From Solimicrobium sp043758755 (GTDB lineage Bacteria > Pseudomonadota > Gammaproteobacteria > Burkholderiales > Burkholderiaceae_D), in assembly GCA_043758755.1 (NCBI GenBank), contig JAYVMW010000017.1:1-64000 (forward strand): a DNA stretch of 64,000 nt, written 5' to 3'. This document shows positions 45,125 through 55,227 of this stretch, piece by piece (the stretch's first letter is position 1; each line of letters opens with the position of its first letter). The notes below the pieces were generated by a model, which saw only the letters and a program-made list of their open reading frames with translations, was not told the DNA's origin and searched no databases. The position numbers and the translations under genes were made by a program.

Positions 45125-48100
45125 TCAATCCGGCAACCACTCGCCGCGCGTCTGGTCCAGAACTCGCTTGGCCTGTTCTTCAATGACTGGTACACGTTTG
45201 GAAAACATGGTGATCAATACCGGCAGTACAATCAAAATCAATAGCGGCGCGAGCAAAATGCCGCCGACCACCACCAGCGCCAGCGGTCGTTGCACCTGCG
45301 AGCCGATCCCGGTTGAAAATGCCGCCGGCAACAGCCCAACGCATGCCACAATGCATGTCATCATCACCGGTCGCATCTGAACCCGGCAGGTGCGCACGAT
45401 GGCGCTGGCGCGATCAAGGCCATTCTCGATATGCTGGTTGTAATAGGACAGCACAATAATCCCGTCCATTGCCGCAATACCGAATAGCGCGACAAATCCA
45501 ATCGCCGCGGAAACACTGAACGGTGTGCCGGTAAGGAACAGCGCATAGATACCGCCGATCAGGGCCATGGGGATTACGCTGGCGGCCAGCAGCATGTCGA
45601 TGGCGGAACCAAAATTCATGTACAGCAGAATGCAGATCAGCAGAATACTGAACGGTACCGCAATCGCCAGCCGCCCCAGTGCTTCCTGCAAATTTCCAAA
45701 TTCGCCGACCCATTCGAGCCGATACCCGCCCGGCAGCTTCACTTGCTCTTCCACCTTGCGTTGCGCCTCCAACACCGCTGAACCAAGATCGCGGCCACGC
45801 ACGCTGAATTTGAGCGGAATATAACGCTGTTGCTGTTCGCGATAGATGAACGAAGCTCCCGACACCAGACTTACTTTCGCCACATCTGCCAACGGGATTT
45901 GGACCACGCCGCTGCCGTTCGGATTAGGTGCGCCGATGGTAATGCGCCGCACTGCGTCGATGCTGTTGCGGTACTCGCTCGCCAGGCGCACCATCATGGG
46001 AAAGTTGCGGTCGCTGCCAGGTTCATACAGATTGCCGGCCGCCTGCCCGCCAATGGCGGCCTGAATTGTGGTATTGATATCGCCGGTGGTCAATCCGTAG
46101 CGCGCGGCCAGATCACGGTCGATGTCAATCCTGACGGTCGGCTGGCCGAGTGAAGTGAATACCGACAGATCGGTAATACCCGGTATGGTTTCCATGACAT
46201 GCCGGATGCTATCGGCAGTCTTTTGCAGCGTTTCCAGATCGTTGCCGAAAATCTTGATCGAGTTCTCGCCTTTGACGCCCGACGCAGCTTCTTCCACGTT
46301 GTCTTCGATATATTGCGAAAAATTGAAATCCACACCGGGGAATCGTTCAGTCAGTTGTTGTGTCATGCGCTCGGTCAACGCGTCCTTGTCGACGTTTTTT
46401 GGCCAGCTATCAAACGGTTTCAACGGCACGAAGAATTCAGCATTGAAAAAACCGGACGTATCGGTCCCGTCATCGGGTCGGCCGTGCTGCGAAACTGTGG
46501 TATCCACTTCCGGGTAGCTGTTGATTATTTTCCGCATTTCATTGACGTAGCGGTTGCTTTCTTCCAGAGAAATCGAGGCCGGCATGGTGGCGCGTATCCA
46601 CAGATTTCCTTCTTCGAGTTTTGGCAGAAACTCCAGGCCAAGCGGATGCACTGCCAGCGCGGCCAGCACCAGCAGCAGCCCCATTATTCCCAATGTCAGT
46701 TTTTTATGAGCCAACGCATAATCAACCGCGGGGTCGTACAAACGGTGCAGAAAGCGTACGAAAAACGTCTCCACTTCGGTCATTTTGGCCGGTAGCAAAA
46801 TTGCGCTGAGCGCCGGCGAGATGGTGAACGTGGCGATGAGTCCACCGGCGATCGCGTATGCGTAAGTTTTAGCCATCGGGCCGAAAATGTGGCCTTCGAT
46901 GCCACTCATGGTAAACAGCGGCACGAAGCCGGCGATGATGATCGCGGCCGAAAAGAAAATCGCCCGATTTACTTCGGTCGCGGAATTGGCAATGACGGCG
47001 AACTTACCGCGCAGGCCAAGCGTGCCACGCACCGTATGCATCAACGCAATACCTGATCTGCGCGACTCCGAATTCTCGGACAGATGTCGAAAGATATTCT
47101 CGACCATGATGACGGACGCGTCGACCACCAGACCGAAATCAATTGCCCCCACCGAGAGCAGATTGGCCGATTCGCCGCGCAGCACCAGCAGGCCAATGGC
47201 AAACGCCAGTGCAAACGGAATTGTCAGCGCAACAATGGTGGCGGTGCGCAGATTGCCGAGGAATGCCCACTGCAGCAGAAAAATCAGAACCACGCCGACC
47301 AGCATGTTGTGCAAAACGGTATGGGTGGTGACGTTGATGAGGTCAATACGATCATAGATTTTTTCAAGACGCACGCCCGGCGGCAGCATGTCGGAGCTGT
47401 TAATTTTTTCCACCTCCGCTTCCACCTTCTTGATGGTTGGCATACTGTCGCCGCCGCGTCGCATCAGCACAATCCCTTCGACCACGTCATCGTCATCATT
47501 ATGTCCGGCGATGCCGAGCCTGGGCAGATGGCCGACGCTGATCCTGGCGACATCGCCCAGCAGCACTGGAGTGCCATGATTAGACACCAGCATCATCTTG
47601 CGCATATCGTCCATCGACTGCACCAGTCCAATTCCGCGCACCACCGCAGACTGGGGTCCGATGTTGATGGTTTGGCCGCCGACATTGGTGTTGCTGTTGT
47701 TTACAACCTGCAAGACCTGCGGCAACGTCAATCCATAGGCGACCAGACGATTCTGATCTACCTCAATGTCGTATGTCTTGGTTTTGCCACCCCAACCGGT
47801 CACGTCGACGACACCCGACACTGCCTTGAAGCGCCGTTCCAGCACCCAGTCCTCCAGCGTTTTGAGATCGGTGACGGAATAGCCGGGCGGCCCAACCACC
47901 CGGTAGCGGTATATTTCACCAGTCGGGCTGGTTGGCGAGATTTGCGGTTGCGCACCGTTTGGCAGAGGTGACAGCTGCGACAACCTGTTGATCACCCACT
48001 GTTGCGCCTGGTCATAGGTAAAGTCGTAGCTGAACTGAACCTTGACGTCGGACAGGCCGAACATCGAAATGGTCCGCACCACGGTGACGTGAGGAATCCC

Positions 48101-48319
48101 GGCCATGCCGACCTCGATCGGGATGGTGATATAGCGTTCTATATCTTCTGCAGACTGGCCGGAACTCTGGGTAACGATATCGATCAGCGGCGGGACCGGA
48201 TCAGGATACGCTTCGATATTGAGTTTCATGAAACCTGCTATGCCCACACCGAACATGGCGATCAGCAGGATTACCATAAGAAAGCGCTGTCTCAGCGCAA
48301 AATTGACGACTCCGTTCAT
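45125..48319 (-). CDS. czcA: CzcA/CusA-family heavy-metal RND efflux pump
   Basis: A 1064-residue heavy-metal-efflux RND protein. The N-terminal helix (RFLMVILLIAMFGVGIAGFM), the periplasmic domain (EAYPDPVPPLIDIVTQSSGQ) and the long helix 4 motif (LLSVGAIDFGLVVDASVIMV, then ENIFRHLSENSESRR) are of the CzcA/CusA type; the Asp-Phe-Gly-x-x-Val-Asp motif supplies the proton-relay Asp residues. The second half repeats the pattern and ends in a soluble tail (EEQAKRVLDQTRGEWLPD). It drives export of divalent metals such as Co, Zn or Cd, or of Cu/Ag; the metal cannot be told. It lies 2 bases after the outer membrane channel gene, third in the czcBCA-type operon. Confidence 0.92.
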   Translation of the reverse strand: MNGVVNFALRQRFLMVILLIAMFGVGIAGFMKLNIEAYPDPVPPLIDIVTQSSGQSAEDIERYITIPIEVGMAGIPHVTVVRTISMFGLSDVKVQFSYDFTYDQAQQWVINRLSQLSPLPNGAQPQISPTSPTGEIYRYRVVGPPGYSVTDLKTLEDWVLERRFKAVSGVVDVTGWGGKTKTYDIEVDQNRLVAYGLTLPQVLQVVNNSNTNVGGQTINIGPQSAVVRGIGLVQSMDDMRKMMLVSNHGTPVLLGDVARISVGHLPRLGIAGHNDDDDVVEGIVLMRRGGDSMPTIKKVEAEVEKINSSDMLPPGVRLEKIYDRIDLINVTTHTVLHNMLVGVVLIFLLQWAFLGNLRTATIVALTIPFALAFAIGLLVLRGESANLLSVGAIDFGLVVDASVIMVENIFRHLSENSESRRSGIALMHTVRGTLGLRGKFAVIANSATEVNRAIFFSAAIIIAGFVPLFTMSGIEGHIFGPMAKTYAYAIAGGLIATFTISPALSAILLPAKMTEVETFFVRFLHRLYDPAVDYALAHKKLTLGIMGLLLVLAALAVHPLGLEFLPKLEEGNLWIRATMPASISLEESNRYVNEMRKIINSYPEVDTTVSQHGRPDDGTDTSGFFNAEFFVPLKPFDSWPKNVDKDALTERMTQQLTERFPGVDFNFSQYIEDNVEEAASGVKGENSIKIFGNDLETLQKTADSIRHVMETIPGITDLSVFTSLGQPTVRIDIDRDLAARYGLTTGDINTTIQAAIGGQAAGNLYEPGSDRNFPMMVRLASEYRNSIDAVRRITIGAPNPNGSGVVQIPLADVAKVSLVSGASFIYREQQQRYIPLKFSVRGRDLGSAVLEAQRKVEEQVKLPGGYRLEWVGEFGNLQEALGRLAIAVPFSILLICILLYMNFGSAIDMLLAASVIPMALIGGIYALFLTGTPFSVSAAIGFVALFGIAAMDGIIVLSYYNQHIENGLDRASAIVRTCRVQMRPVMMTCIVACVGLLPAAFSTGIGSQVQRPLALVVVGGILLAPLLILIVLPVLITMFSKRVPVIEEQAKRVLDQTRGEWLPD

Positions 48320-48321
48320 CC

Positions 48322-49839
48322 TTACTTTCCTGAAAATTCTTGCGCAGCGCTGCCGTTGCGCGCTTCGTTATTCTCGGCGCGCTTCCACCAGCCTCCGCCG
48401 AGCGCCTGAAACAGCGCGGCAGTATCGGTAAAGCGATTTGCCTGCGCCTGCACCAGTGCCACCAGCGCCTGCTGGTAGGCCTGCTCGGTAACGAGCAGTG
48501 ACACATAGCCAATATCGCCGAGTTCGACCTGACGGTGCGCAACTGCCAGGCTATCTGCGGCGGCGCGTTCGGCAATTGCGGCGGCCTGCAACGCCTGGGC
48601 GTCATAATGCAGGGCCTGCAGCGTATCGGCCACGTTCTGGAATGCGCCGATCACGGTGCTGCGATACTGCGCAGCAGCTTCATCATAGGCGGCCTCCGCA
48701 GCCCGCTTCCTGTGCAACAGTGTGCCGCCCTCGAATAAGGGTTGAGTGATACCACCAGCCAGGCTCCAGAAACCGTTGCCGGCTTTGAACAACTGATCGA
48801 TCTGGGTGGCCATGCTGCCAGCGCTTGCCGTCAAGGTAAGTTGCGGCAGCATATTGGCCATGCCAACACCGATCTGCGCGCTGGCCGAATGCAATTGCTC
48901 TTCGGCCGCACGCACGTCTGGGCGCTGTTGAACAAGCCGGGACGGCAGACTGAGCGGCAAATCCTGCGGCAGTTGCAGCATCGAGAGTTCAAATGTTTCA
49001 TCTGGCGCCTGACTTGGGAAACGTCCACTTAACGCTGCAATCAGATCACGTTGCTGCGCGAGCTGCTTTTGCAGCGGGCTCAGTTGTGCTTGGGTCTGCG
49101 CCAGCGTGGCGGTCTGCGCGATGATATTGGCTTCCGGTATCGCGCCTAACGCAAGCTGCCGGCGAAACAGCTCGAGCTGCTCCTGCTCGATCTGGATCAT
49201 CTTTTCGGTCGCAGCGATCTGAGCACGTAACGACGCTTCCTGAACCACTGCGGCAACCACATTGGTGGCAAGGCTGAGTGAGGCCGCTTCAACCAGGAAT
49301 CGTTGCGCATCTGTCTGCGCCTGCAGGCTTTCAACAGCACGCCGGTTGCCGCCGAACAGGTCGAGGGAATAGCCGATGCTGAGTTGCGCAGTGTGAAGAT
49401 TGAACAGTGCAGCACCTGAGGCCGCCGACGAGGCGACGCTGCCAAGTGCTTCTTTTTGCCGGGTCGGCGTGAAACTGGCCGTCACGGTTGGGTAATAGGA
49501 GCCGATTTGAGCATAGGTGGTTTCTTGCGCAACCCGCAGCGCAGCGACCGATTGCTGCAGGGTCGGATTATTTTTGAGCGCCTGTTCAATCAAACTGTTG
49601 AGCGCTTCGGAATGAAACAGCGTCCACCATTGTTCCGGGATATCCGCGTCGTCCACAAAACGCTGCTCTGCCCCCGCCTCTACCGGAGCCGATGCAGTTT
49701 GCAATGCCGGCAACTCCGCCGTATAGCGATTCACCGCCGGCGCTGCAGGTCGCGTGAAATCCGGGCCAATGGCGCATCCGGCCAGCAGGCCTAAAACCGT
49801 CACGGCCACTGCGTGCGTTTTCTGAGGAAAGCGTTTCAT
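48322..49839 (-). CDS. czcC: Outer membrane efflux lipoprotein, NodT family
   Basis: A 505-residue TolC-like channel. The leader (HAVAVTVLGLLAGCAIGPDF) has a lipobox and the conserved AxGPDF start of the NodT family. Two repeats of long helices (ALNSLIEQALKNNPTLQQSV and RLVQQRPDVRAAEEQLHSAS) with coiled-coil periods and LPQLTLTASAG typify outer membrane factors. It is the second gene of the metal efflux operon and should bridge the pump and outside. Its start codon follows the adaptor stop by two bases. Confidence 0.9.
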   Translation of the reverse strand: MKRFPQKTHAVAVTVLGLLAGCAIGPDFTRPAAPAVNRYTAELPALQTASAPVEAGAEQRFVDDADIPEQWWTLFHSEALNSLIEQALKNNPTLQQSVAALRVAQETTYAQIGSYYPTVTASFTPTRQKEALGSVASSAASGAALFNLHTAQLSIGYSLDLFGGNRRAVESLQAQTDAQRFLVEAASLSLATNVVAAVVQEASLRAQIAATEKMIQIEQEQLELFRRQLALGAIPEANIIAQTATLAQTQAQLSPLQKQLAQQRDLIAALSGRFPSQAPDETFELSMLQLPQDLPLSLPSRLVQQRPDVRAAEEQLHSASAQIGVGMANMLPQLTLTASAGSMATQIDQLFKAGNGFWSLAGGITQPLFEGGTLLHRKRAAEAAYDEAAAQYRSTVIGAFQNVADTLQALHYDAQALQAAAIAERAAADSLAVAHRQVELGDIGYVSLLVTEQAYQQALVALVQAQANRFTDTAALFQALGGGWWKRAENNEARNGSAAQEFSGK

Positions 49840-49841
49840 GC

Positions 49842-51083
49842 TTAATTGCCCGCCGCTGCACGGTCAATAAACAGTGCGCCGCTGGTGACAATTTTTTCAC
49901 CGGCAGTCAGGCCGCTGGTGACCTCGACCAGGCCGTCGTTGACACGTCCGATTTTAACCGAGCGCAATACCAGACTTCCGTCGTTTCGTGCCACGAATAC
50001 GTGGGCGTCGGCGCCTTCAAAGACGATTGCACTTTGCGGGACTCCAGGTGCGTTCACAGTATCTCCGGACAGGATGCGGAAACTGGCAAACATCATCGGT
50101 TTCAGAGCGCCGTCGCGATTGTCGATTTCAGCGCGAACCAATAACCGATGTGTATTCGGGTCAACCAGAGGGGCAATCCAGGCAATTCTGGCTTTGAATA
50201 CACGTCCCGGCCAGGCCGGCACTTTGACTTCGACCGGGGTGCCAATCTTCATAAACGGGGTATCAACTTCGCGCACATTGGCCACCAGCCATACAGTCGA
50301 CAGGTTGGCGATCACATACACTGGATTGGCAGCGCCGGCAGCAGCGCCTTGGATGTTTTGCCCGACTCCGACCTGGCGCAGAATGACAGTGCCGGCGATC
50401 GGGGCGCGCACGACGGCTTCGGGGCGGGTCTTTTGCAATGCCGGTTCAAGTTCGAGCGCCTGGATTTCTTCATCTGTCTTGCCGAGGATACGCAATTTGC
50501 TGCGCGCGGCGCCAACGGCTATTTCCGCACTGCGCTGCGCGCTTTGAGCCCCAGCCAGATCTGCCTGGCTTTGTAACCAGTCCTTTTGCGCAGCCGCCCG
50601 GGCCAGTAACAGTTCGTGCTGACGCTGTTCCGAGGCTTCGGTCAGCCTGACTTGCGCACGCGCCGTATTCAACGCGCCCAAAGCACTGATCAGATCATTT
50701 TGTCCCTGCACAAATTCCGACGCATCCACCGCCATCAAAGCCGCACCTTTGGCTACGACGTCACCCGGTTTGGCGAACAGTTTGGTAACGTGCCCGGAAA
50801 AGGGCGAAAACACCGGGGTGGCAGTGTCGTCATTGGTGGCGATCACGCCATCCGTTATTTGTTCGCCGCGAAAATCCATGGCACGCACCGGCATAATTTG
50901 CAGTGCCTCCAGTTGTCCTTTGCTCGGCACAAACGAACCGGCCACGAGCGCTGCCGGCGCCTCCCTGACAACAGGCTGGTTGCCTGAATAGTGCATGATC
51001 AGTGCGCCTGTCGTGATCAATAACACGATGGCGGCGATCAGGACCGCCCGGGATTTGGGTGACATATTACGTACGTTTGGCAT
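49842..51083 (-). CDS. czcB: Heavy-metal efflux periplasmic adaptor (CzcB/CusB-like)
   Basis: A 413-residue adaptor with an N-terminal membrane anchor (RAVLIAAIVLLITTGALIMH) and no lipobox. Beta-barrel and lipoyl segments are clear (VTKLFAKPGDVVAKGAALMA and VVRAPIAGTVILRQVGVGQN); the hairpin QRQHELLLARAAAQKDWLQS has coiled-coil character. No Met/His/Cys-rich N-terminal metal site is visible. It starts the operon, followed immediately by channel and pump genes. The ATG at 51083 lacks a clear ribosome site; a second ATG at 51065 is possible. Confidence 0.88.
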   Translation of the reverse strand: MPNVRNMSPKSRAVLIAAIVLLITTGALIMHYSGNQPVVREAPAALVAGSFVPSKGQLEALQIMPVRAMDFRGEQITDGVIATNDDTATPVFSPFSGHVTKLFAKPGDVVAKGAALMAVDASEFVQGQNDLISALGALNTARAQVRLTEASEQRQHELLLARAAAQKDWLQSQADLAGAQSAQRSAEIAVGAARSKLRILGKTDEEIQALELEPALQKTRPEAVVRAPIAGTVILRQVGVGQNIQGAAAGAANPVYVIANLSTVWLVANVREVDTPFMKIGTPVEVKVPAWPGRVFKARIAWIAPLVDPNTHRLLVRAEIDNRDGALKPMMFASFRILSGDTVNAPGVPQSAIVFEGADAHVFVARNDGSLVLRSVKIGRVNDGLVEVTSGLTAGEKIVTSGALFIDRAAAGN

Positions 51084-51154
51084 GGATTTGGTCGGGATAA
51101 TATGGGGAATTTTTTCATGGCATTAACGCCTGGGCGTCTTGGGCTGCAACCAAA

Positions 51155-51307
51155 ATGCACGATATTGCCGCCGCGGCACGCATGATAATTGAACCGGTCT
51201 TTGTGCAACATTACGAGTTGGAAAGAATTGAAAAAATTGCCACGCCAGCGCGCGTAGTGAAGCGACTACGGCAATCGACTTATGATTGGTCGGATGACAC
51301 GCCGTGA
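51155..51307 (+). CDS. Possible 50-residue peptide or gene scrap
   Basis: An ATG-started frame in the gap between the adaptor and the kinase genes encodes MHDIAAAARMIIEPVFVQHY, then ELERIEKIATPARVVKRLRQ and STYDWSDDTP. The composition is protein-like (amphipathic helices, no odd Cys or Trp runs). It has no obvious ribosome site and overlaps the 3' end of the kinase gene by 28 bases tail to tail. I do not recognise it; it could be the last piece of a lost gene, a real small protein, or chance. Confidence 0.25.
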   Translation: MHDIAAAARMIIEPVFVQHYELERIEKIATPARVVKRLRQSTYDWSDDTP

Positions 51308-52668
51308 GCGTTGGCTAAGGCACATGGCAAGTCGAGACGGGCTGTCAGTCCATGTTCATTCACAAGAACGAGTACGCCACCATGCAAGGTGGCGATTGCG
51401 GACACAATGGCAAGCCCGAGCCCGTTACCCGGTTGGTTGCGGCTGCTGTCGAGTCGGTAAAACCGCTCGGTGACCTTTGGCAGTTCCGGCACTGGAATAC
51501 CGGGTCCATTGTCTCGCACGAAGACAGACGCAACACGTGTGTCGCAGGAGGTGCCGACTTCTACAAAGGCGCCCTGGCCCGCATATTTAATGGCATTATC
51601 AATCAGGCTCGCTATCGCATTTTTTAAAAGATGCCGGTCACCGACTGCAAAGACAGGGCTCTGGAATGCGGTTTTCAGAACGATCCCATGCTCTTCGGCT
51701 GTTGCATCAAACAGATCCACCATATCGACAACCAGATCATTGAGGTTGACAGTGTCAAACGACTGCGTGCGCATTCCCGTTTCCGCTTCGGCAATCTGCA
51801 ACAGCTTTTCGAATACGAAAATCAGGTCGTCGATATCGCCAATCGCTGAGTGTGCAGCATCGGAAAGAATTTCGACCGTCATTTTGTGGCGTATCGCGTC
51901 ATCGAGCTTGCTGCGAATGCGGCCCAGAGGGGTTCTCAGGTCATGAGCAATGGCGTTTGAAACATGTCGTACCCCATCCATCAAATGTTCGATTCGGTCA
52001 AGCATGCGATTGATATCGCGACTCAGCAAGCCAAACTCATCGTCGCTGGAAATTGGAATGCGATGTGTGAGATCACCAAGTTCAATTTTATGGGCAGTGC
52101 GGCGGATGTCGTTGATCCGCCCTTCAATCTGGCGTCGAAAGAACAGTGCCCCAGCGCTCGCCAGCAGCAGCGAAAGCGCGGCGCCTGCCGCAATGGAGCG
52201 CAAGACGAGGCTGCGTATTGAATCATGTTCGCTCAAATCATGACCGACAAACAAACGGCCGCCACCGGGCAAGGCACGTATGAGCAATCGGGCCGAGGTA
52301 GTCTTGCCAACCCGAACCACATCGCGCTTGATGAGTTCTCCCAGAGGTGCATCTGCTTCGGGCCAGGCGGTCAGGTTGCCTGCAATGTGCTGTCCGGTGG
52401 CCGATACCACAAGGAGAATTTCCGTATCACTGTCGATCCCATCGTTGAGTTCACGGCTGATTTGTTCCGACAGGTCTGTTATTGGCCTATCCTGGAATGT
52501 ATCGACCAGTCGGTTTGAAATCGCAATGATCTTGTTGCTGATATTGCTGTCCAGTACACCAAAGGTGGCGAAATAGAACACCCCGGACAACAATGCAATG
52601 GAAGTGGCAACCATTAATCCGTAGCCCAGGACCAGCCGGGCAGCAATGGAGGTGCGCAACTTATACAT
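51280..52668 (-). CDS. Sensor histidine kinase, CzcS/CopS-like
   Basis: About 462 residues. Two membrane helices (LVLGYGLMVATSIALLSGVF and IRSLVLRSIAAGAALSLLLA) enclose a periplasmic loop of about 130 residues with acidic residues; a HAMP domain follows (RRQIEGRINDIRRTAHKIEL), then the phosphoacceptor helix (VSNAIAHDLRTPLGRIRSKL) and the ATPase core (ASLIDNAIKYAGQGAF, DNGPGIP, GNGLGLA). The ATG at 52668 overlaps the regulator stop by eight bases, so the pair is coupled. Position next to the metal pump operon suggests it senses periplasmic metal. Confidence 0.85.
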   Translation of the reverse strand: MYKLRTSIAARLVLGYGLMVATSIALLSGVFYFATFGVLDSNISNKIIAISNRLVDTFQDRPITDLSEQISRELNDGIDSDTEILLVVSATGQHIAGNLTAWPEADAPLGELIKRDVVRVGKTTSARLLIRALPGGGRLFVGHDLSEHDSIRSLVLRSIAAGAALSLLLASAGALFFRRQIEGRINDIRRTAHKIELGDLTHRIPISSDDEFGLLSRDINRMLDRIEHLMDGVRHVSNAIAHDLRTPLGRIRSKLDDAIRHKMTVEILSDAAHSAIGDIDDLIFVFEKLLQIAEAETGMRTQSFDTVNLNDLVVDMVDLFDATAEEHGIVLKTAFQSPVFAVGDRHLLKNAIASLIDNAIKYAGQGAFVEVGTSCDTRVASVFVRDNGPGIPVPELPKVTERFYRLDSSRNQPGNGLGLAIVSAIATLHGGVLVLVNEHGLTARLDLPCALANAHGVSSDQS

Positions 52669-53353
52669 CGGCTGCCGCTTCCACGGCCAGGCGATAACCG
52701 GCGCCGCGTACGGTATGGATGAGAGCGTTCGCGAAGTCCTTGTCGATTTTGGTGCGCAGCCGACTGATCTGAACGTCGATGACATTGGTTTGGGTATCGA
52801 AATGGTAATCCCATACCGCTTCGAGAAGCATGGTTCTGGTTACCGTCTGGCCCTGGTGACGCATCAGGTATTCCAGCAACCGGTATTCGCGCGGTTGCAA
52901 CAGGATGACAGACGAGCCGCGCGTGACCCGCATGGTGCGCAAGTCCAGCACCAGATCAGCTACCACAAGCTGGGTCGCATTTTGATTCGAATCGGAGCGA
53001 CGCAGCAGCGCTTCAATGCGCGCCAGCAATTCAGAGAATCCAAACGGTTTTGAGAGATAATCATCGCCGCCGCCGCGCAGCCCTGCAACGCGCTCATCGA
53101 TGTTCGTCAGCGCACTCACAATGATTATGGGGGTTTTTTTTCCCAGCTCGCGCAGCCTGGAAATAACAGCAAGTCCATCGAGATTCCCTTTTAGCATACG
53201 GTCAAGTACGATGATGTCCCACTGCTCACTGGTGGCATAATTCAAACCATCAAATCCATTATCGCAGGACGTCACCGCGTAACCGGCCTCGCGCAGGCCG
53301 TTACAAATATATCGTGAAGTGTCTATCTCATCTTCAATCACCAGACAGCGCAA
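52661..53353 (-). CDS. OmpR-family response regulator, CzcR/CopR-like
   Basis: A 230-residue regulator. Receiver domain: acidic pocket Glu7-Asp8-Glu9 (MRCLVIEDEID), phosphoacceptor Asp51 (DIIVLDRMLKG), Thr/Ser (IIVSAL) and Lys (DDYLSKPF). The C-terminal winged helix has ILLQPREYRLLEYLMRHQGQ and NVIDVQISRLRTKIDKDF plus the IHTVRGAGYRL end. It should activate the czcBCA-type operon when the sensor sees metal. It is coupled to the kinase gene; the GH1 gene stops 30 bases upstream on the same strand. Confidence 0.88.
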   Translation of the reverse strand: MRCLVIEDEIDTSRYICNGLREAGYAVTSCDNGFDGLNYATSEQWDIIVLDRMLKGNLDGLAVISRLRELGKKTPIIIVSALTNIDERVAGLRGGGDDYLSKPFGFSELLARIEALLRRSDSNQNATQLVVADLVLDLRTMRVTRGSSVILLQPREYRLLEYLMRHQGQTVTRTMLLEAVWDYHFDTQTNVIDVQISRLRTKIDKDFANALIHTVRGAGYRLAVEAAADV

Positions 53354-53383
53354 GGCATTTCCCTTTCATTGATCCAACCGGGT

Positions 53384-54919
53384 TCATTGAACCCCATATT
53401 TCTGCATCATCTCTGCCGTGACGCCATTGGCATGCGCAATCTCGGAATACAGTGCGGCCGATTTTCTCGGAATCCGCTTGAAATCGTGTTCATAATCCAC
53501 CGCTTCCAGGCCGAACTTCGCATCAAAGCCATTGACCCACTCAAAATTGTCGAACAGTGACCACTGCATATACGAGCGCACGTCGGCACCGCCATGATGG
53601 ATCGCCAGCCAGACTTCGCGCACGTGCGCTACGATATATCTCTGCCGCGCAACGTCATCCAGAGCCTGGTCAGCCGTGCCGTTTTCCAGTACGTATACCG
53701 GCTTCTGGTAACGGTGATACGACTCGGTCAGGATGTTGTAAAAGCCGTGCGGATAATACTGCCAGCCCATGTCGTTGACAATGGCCTGCGGATCATCCGG
53801 GTCGCGCATCACGATGACGGGATTGCCCGGATCAAGCAGATCGCTTTTGACAAACACGCGCATGTAGTAGTTCACGCCCACGTAATCCTGGGTGCCCTTT
53901 AATCCTGCCACCATATGATCGACCGAGGTGTTGGCCATTTTCAGCCGGCCACTCTGGATCGCATCCAGAAAATCCCAGTTCCAAGCCTGCGCCACCAGCT
54001 TTGTGATCACACGGTCGAGCGGCGCCCAGTTGCGCAGCGGCTCAAACGCTTCCATGGCCTGCGTGATACCCACATTTACGTTGACGTGGCGTTCGGCAGC
54101 GACCCGGTGCAGGGTCTGATACGCCAGTGCATGGGCTTTAAGCAAACCCTCGATCACGCCAGAGGTTGCCTCGAGATCCTTGCGGTGTTCCAGCGGTGGA
54201 TACAATCCGTCGATGTAGCCGCTGTAGACATACACCATCGGCTCGTTCAGTGTGCACCACTGTTCCACGTCAGGGATGAAATTATTGGCCACGGCCTCAA
54301 CAAAGCGCTGCCAGTGTTGCATGGCATCGGCGCGTTCCCAGCCTTTTTTCCCGCTCACGTCCGGCTGAAAAAACCAGGCTGGCGCCACGTAATGAAACAG
54401 CGTCAGGAACGGCGTGATGTGATGCTTTTTCATTTCGGCGATCATGTCTTTGTAATACGCGATGCCCTGCGGATCGGGTTCGGTCATGTCAGCGCGCGGA
54501 AACAGGCGCGCCCATTCGATCGAATTGCGAAAGCCGTTCAGCCCCATCTGTGCAGAGGTTGCAAAATCCTGCGCATACAGTTTGTCGAAGCCGGATTTGT
54601 CACGCCGCACCTGCTCGGACCAGTTGCCGTAATTGCGGATGTGACCAGGTTTGGTGGTTTCCATTTCCTTTCCGGCTTCAAAGCGTTGATGCAGGAACGC
54701 ATCGTTTTCGAAAGCCGCCCAGTCGCTGGCCTGCCGCGTTTCAGCCTGCTCGCCGGCGATTGAGGCTCCCCAATAAAAATTTTTGGGGAACTCGAGTTTT
54801 TCGGCAGCGGGGCCGTGGGTGTATAAACTGGCGCCACGACCCTGCATCGATGAGAGATAGATCGCCAGGGTCAGAATGACCAGAAGTACGAAGAATACAA
54901 TACGGGAGATTAGTTTCAT
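53384..54919 (-). CDS. Glycoside hydrolase family 1 (beta-glucosidase-like)
   Basis: About 511 residues. A membrane anchor or signal (ISRIVFFVLLVILTLAIYLS) precedes a full TIM-barrel GH1 domain: FPKNFYWGASIAGEQAETRQ at the start, acid/base Glu226 in WCTLNEPMVY, and nucleophile Glu412 in VYVLENGTAD. Both catalytic Glu are in the expected motifs (T-x-N-E-P and E-N-G). Such enzymes hydrolyse beta-glucosides or related disaccharides; here the uncleaved anchor would place it at the periplasmic face. The ATG at 54919 starts the anchor; the longer GTG frame is unlikely. Confidence 0.82.
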   Translation of the reverse strand: MKLISRIVFFVLLVILTLAIYLSSMQGRGASLYTHGPAAEKLEFPKNFYWGASIAGEQAETRQASDWAAFENDAFLHQRFEAGKEMETTKPGHIRNYGNWSEQVRRDKSGFDKLYAQDFATSAQMGLNGFRNSIEWARLFPRADMTEPDPQGIAYYKDMIAEMKKHHITPFLTLFHYVAPAWFFQPDVSGKKGWERADAMQHWQRFVEAVANNFIPDVEQWCTLNEPMVYVYSGYIDGLYPPLEHRKDLEATSGVIEGLLKAHALAYQTLHRVAAERHVNVNVGITQAMEAFEPLRNWAPLDRVITKLVAQAWNWDFLDAIQSGRLKMANTSVDHMVAGLKGTQDYVGVNYYMRVFVKSDLLDPGNPVIVMRDPDDPQAIVNDMGWQYYPHGFYNILTESYHRYQKPVYVLENGTADQALDDVARQRYIVAHVREVWLAIHHGGADVRSYMQWSLFDNFEWVNGFDAKFGLEAVDYEHDFKRIPRKSAALYSEIAHANGVTAEMMQKYGVQ

Positions 54920-55227
54920 TATATTTTCGATTAATAAAAACTCCAGCCAGTCAAGCTGAAATCTTCCATTCACGTTCGACTGCTCTCTAACAAAAATCTT
55001 GAAAATGAATAATTCACCATTTTCTGTAAAGTACCCTGAACCAATCGGGGCTGTAAATCTAAACTTCAGTCAATGGCCGGGCCGTGTCCTGAAGAGACGG
55101 CGGACATTCAATTTACCACCCGTCGTCCCGCGACTTTAGGCGGGAAACTGGGAGCCTGCGCTCCCCCTGATTATTTTTTATGTCAATACCGCGTGTTATA
55201 AATGACGAAAATGTGCCGCCAGCCGTG
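54920..55227. other. Gene-free region between GH1 and ABM genes
   Basis: No credible gene on either strand. A small hairpin GGGAGC/GCTCCC (55150-55165) followed by TTATTTTTT on the plus strand is present, but no plus-strand gene precedes it. No other signal. Confidence 0.4.

Noticed and set aside
55150..55175. GGGAGC/GCTCCC hairpin with T run, possible terminator
   Set aside because: The T run is on the plus strand, where no gene precedes it; the flanking genes run on the minus strand.
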